From: Lineus longissimus
Lineage: Eukaryota > Nemertea > Pilidiophora > Heteronemertea > Lineidae
DNA length: 64,000 bases
Reading direction: 5' to 3'
Assembly: GCF_910592395.1 (NCBI RefSeq)
Contig: NC_088312.1
Coordinates: 3,658,001-3,722,000 of the forward strand
Shown: piece after piece, positions 60,959-64,000 of the stretch
How positions within the stretch are numbered: the stretch's first letter is position 1
How the letters are laid out: every line of letters starts with the position of its first letter
Position numbers and translations under genes: made by a program
The notes under the pieces: generated by a model
The model's input: the letters and a program-made list of their open reading frames with translations, nothing else
What the model was told of the DNA's origin: nothing
Databases searched by the model: none

Positions 60959-63900
60959 GTAAGAAGTGGAACATTCTTCAAACATGTGCTAAATGTGGAG
61001 GCGTTTAAAGAAAACAGCTGGAAATGAATTAAGTTAGATCGAATACATCGGAGAAATACTTAACCTGTTCTGTCTGTTCGTTGTGTACTTTCTTAGCCGA
61101 AGGTACTGTGGTCAATTAGGGTATTGGTAATGTTACCGGAAAGAAGAGTCCATTCCGCATTGATCATCCCTAACAACATAGTAAATGCTCTTTCACTCTG
61201 AAAATTAAGGTTTTTTAGCTTCAGGGAAATCAAAAACCCTTTGAGGGTCTTCACAAGGTCAAAAACTTAAATTTAATTTTATAATTTTTTTGAAAAATCT
61301 TTAGGGGTGCGTGTTGTGTGAAAACCCTTCAAAGTTTCTCAATTGCTCAAAACACCGTATATTTAAGATTGTTCCTTCCTGTAGGACAACACGTAGATAC
61401 CCCTTTGGCGACGGTGGTACATGTCGATGTCGTGCGTATCACTGTACGGCCTACAAGAGAACACTTGTTATTCAAACTACTACATAAGTACATATCCTGG
61501 TCAATAGTGAAGATGATTAAAAGAAGTCAGATCATCTGTTAAAGACAATGGCCATGTTCGACCAATTCCCTTTCTACATGTTATCATGTCACGGGGTGTT
61601 CTATAGAATAGACAGGACCATTTGACTTTCATGGCAACGGGCAGCGTATTTGCCCGGAGATACATCTGGCAATGTCAGGCTGATGGGTTCTCTGCATGAT
61701 GTATTCTTCCATCGAAAAGACCTTTCAGGAGCCTGCTTAACCTTGAGGGCGATGCGTTATTGCAAACAAATTCATAATCTGTACCCCAAAAGGAAAGTTG
61801 CTTTCTTTATAGGTTATGATGAAGGATTGTTATTCGTGATTCATGATTTAAAAACAAAATAAACAAGAACAAGTATCACCCTGTTTTCGTAAATATCCTA
61901 TGGATACGCCGTGCGTAACTTCGTGGGAAATAGAAATACAACATTCTAAAGAAATCCGCCCAGTTTTCGCGCAGCGGTCCAAGATAAATCAGCCCTAAGA
62001 TAATATTTACTTCTGAAAGCGTTCATTGCGAGGAGTAGGCTAATTCAACCTCGCATCATTGGATCAGCTGCAGAGTACATGGCAGGGAAGCAGGTGGCGG
62101 TGGTTCTGAGAGTTGGAACTTGTACAGCGCGGACTGTGAATTAGCTTTGATCTATTATGATATCGTAGCAATTCCGTACCCTCGCCGACAGTAAAACTCA
62201 GTGGAAAAGCTTTGATAATCGGAATTTTCTTCCAAAATAACCTACTGGGGATGAATCTGGTTTTACCAACCGTGATTGCGATGATGAATGGGAAGCAAAG
62301 CAATGCACATTTTAAATATTTCTACCTTAAAGGAATAAACATAAAAGCATCAATGTTATGTTTTTCGTATATCCTTACCTAATTTCCCTTTGGTGCATTA
62401 AGCCAAACGTCATCGCAATAGTGAATGAGGACGAGAACAAGCAGTGCACTTCGAAAATGAACATGTAATTGTAGAATACATGTACATGACTTCCCCTTTT
62501 TATTCAAAATGTTGTAAAATGTTGCTGTTGAACATTCCTGGATCACCTTACCTTCTTTCTTTATATGAGCTTGGGATTTTTTCTCAATTTATTCTCAGTT
62601 TATTAAAAATAATGTGTTTCGCTGTTTGCGAATTTATTTACTGTCTTCCTGAATGGCCGTGTAAGGTTAACTGCGAAATGAATAGTCTTTGCCGAACACT
62701 CGCACATGAATTAGTTATTCGAACAAACGAGTAATTTCATGACTTTCTGCATCTTAATGTCTGTTGAAATGCAAATGGGCGAAATGTTTAATGACCAATT
62801 CCACCAAATATGTTTTTTCCTATTTTAATCTCTAACTTGATGAATAACTAATAGTGCATTTGCTGCGGATGAGGCGAATGGGAAAAAAATGCACAGAAAG
62901 TTCTTGATATGCGACAGTGGCAATGTTTTTCTCTCGTATAGACGAATTTTTGATGTAACTTCGTCTGTTGATGCGGCAGTTGTAGACTCCCGGTACGCCC
63001 TTGGCAGTGCGAGGATAATTTCTAATTGGGCATGCTCTTTTAACTAAATGTACAATCCATGATTTACATTATTTCAGATGGGTGAGCAATGACGGGAGGA
63101 TCGCTTATTACAGGGCAGTTTGGTGAGTTACATTTATATTTACTGAGTTACAGTTGGTAACTCATTGTCTTCGATCTTTCTTAAGAAAACCATCCTAGCA
63201 GACTTGTAACATTTAAAAAGACTTGTGTGCTTCAGTTTTGGCATCCGCGAAGAAATAATCATCCGTCCTTGAATCTGGCCAACGATTTTGTTGGTTAAAA
63301 TGTGATGATATAGATCAAGCGGCGGCCTTGAATTCGCTGGTGGGAAAAGTCATCCCTAGTCTAGTCACCCCTGGCGATGCTGGTTTACATATTCTGATAA
63401 GGAAGAGAACAACAGCTCTCCCGCAAAGAAAAGGTCAAATACAGATTTTGGAAATCAAGAAAAGCCTGCCGGAAAATGGTCGATTTTACGCTATTCAATT
63501 ACAAATCGTACATGTACATGTACTTCGCCCAGCAAAAGGATTCGTGTCCTCGATTGGCTGAAAAGTGATAAGGATCACAGTTGACAAAATAAACATTGAA
63601 TTCCGTAACCGTAGTTACTTAGCATTGATATCTCCATAATGATATTTTTCTTCGCATGGTTGTCACTTACGATGACAGTAATATGACATTTAATTTCCCC
63701 TAAACGTGCTCATCCTGCTTAAATCGAGATCGAGTCATGGTTAAGTCTGATGAGGGAGAGAAGGTGTATCGTATTATGACGCTGGAGATGGCTTAAGGAG
63801 TTGTCATATTTGGACTGATCTGATTTAAAGGTACATGCACGTGGAGGGAATCGGGCTTGGTCCCGGCAAGGCGATGAAGCTGGCAGATCGATTACAGGAT

Positions 63901-64000
63901 CAATCTCGTATGCTAAGCTCTCCATCTTCAATCAGTGTTCTTTCCAGAGTTGCAACATTGCATCTATTTTGTCCTTTTCTTGAGGGCTGCAGTTATTTTT
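60959..64000. other. Gene-poor right end of the window
   Basis: No supported gene. Short frames (62444-62734 and 63328-63561 plus) show no splice partners or domains. ACATGTAC words occur near 62476 and 63508. Confidence 0.4.

Overview
This window looks like nuclear DNA from an invertebrate animal, most likely a marine lophotrochozoan (mollusc, brachiopod, annelid or relative). The grounds are: an AT-rich genome with genes split by short GT-AG introns, no operon structure or ribosome binding sites, a tandem pair of peptide-receptor-like GPCR genes, several foldback or MITE-like elements, and many copies of ACATGTAC-type words. No species is named, and no product is named beyond what the sequence supports.

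Layout. 1-6600 (+): the 3' part of a Q/N/G-rich, probably nuclear or RNA-associated protein gene. At least seven exons lie between 2100 and 5847, one intron appears to be GC-AG, and the 3' flank holds a 135-bp tandem duplication with two AATAAA signals. One intron contains a CpG-rich island with two perfect CRE sites and an NRF1-like site. 6767-6886: a perfect 48-bp foldback. 7834-9630 (-): a convergent gene for a 337-aa Cys-cluster protein of unknown family. 10.5 kb: a tRNA-Pro-like sequence lacking most of its anticodon arm. 11.5-16.5 kb: a 171-codon ORF, a possible minus-strand gene of small exons (12690-14405), an exon-like segment at 14922-15196 and CpG-rich DNA. 18.3 kb: first copy of a 363-bp MITE whose second, inverted copy is at 59.0 kb. 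21259-25721 (-): two tandem paralogous class A GPCR genes, each with three exons, identical intron phases and reconstructed lengths of 338 and 336 aa. 26-64 kb: gene-poor DNA with low-confidence small-exon candidates (35151-37395, 42343-43629, 60690-60958), a TATA/Inr promoter candidate near 39.9 kb, a Mutator-like MITE at 38.2 kb, a large palindromic element at 54.1 kb and several perfect hairpins.

The genes do not form an obvious pathway. The best-supported biology is the receptor pair. Both receptors keep the seven-helix frame but lack the usual TM3 cysteine of the extracellular disulfide, any cysteine in extracellular loop 2, the TM4 tryptophan, the TM6 toggle tryptophan and the NPxxY proline.

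Limits. Exons outside the three clear loci were found by eye from splice signals, open frames and phase matching. In AT-rich DNA this gives chance hits, so those entries carry low confidence and need RNA or homology evidence.
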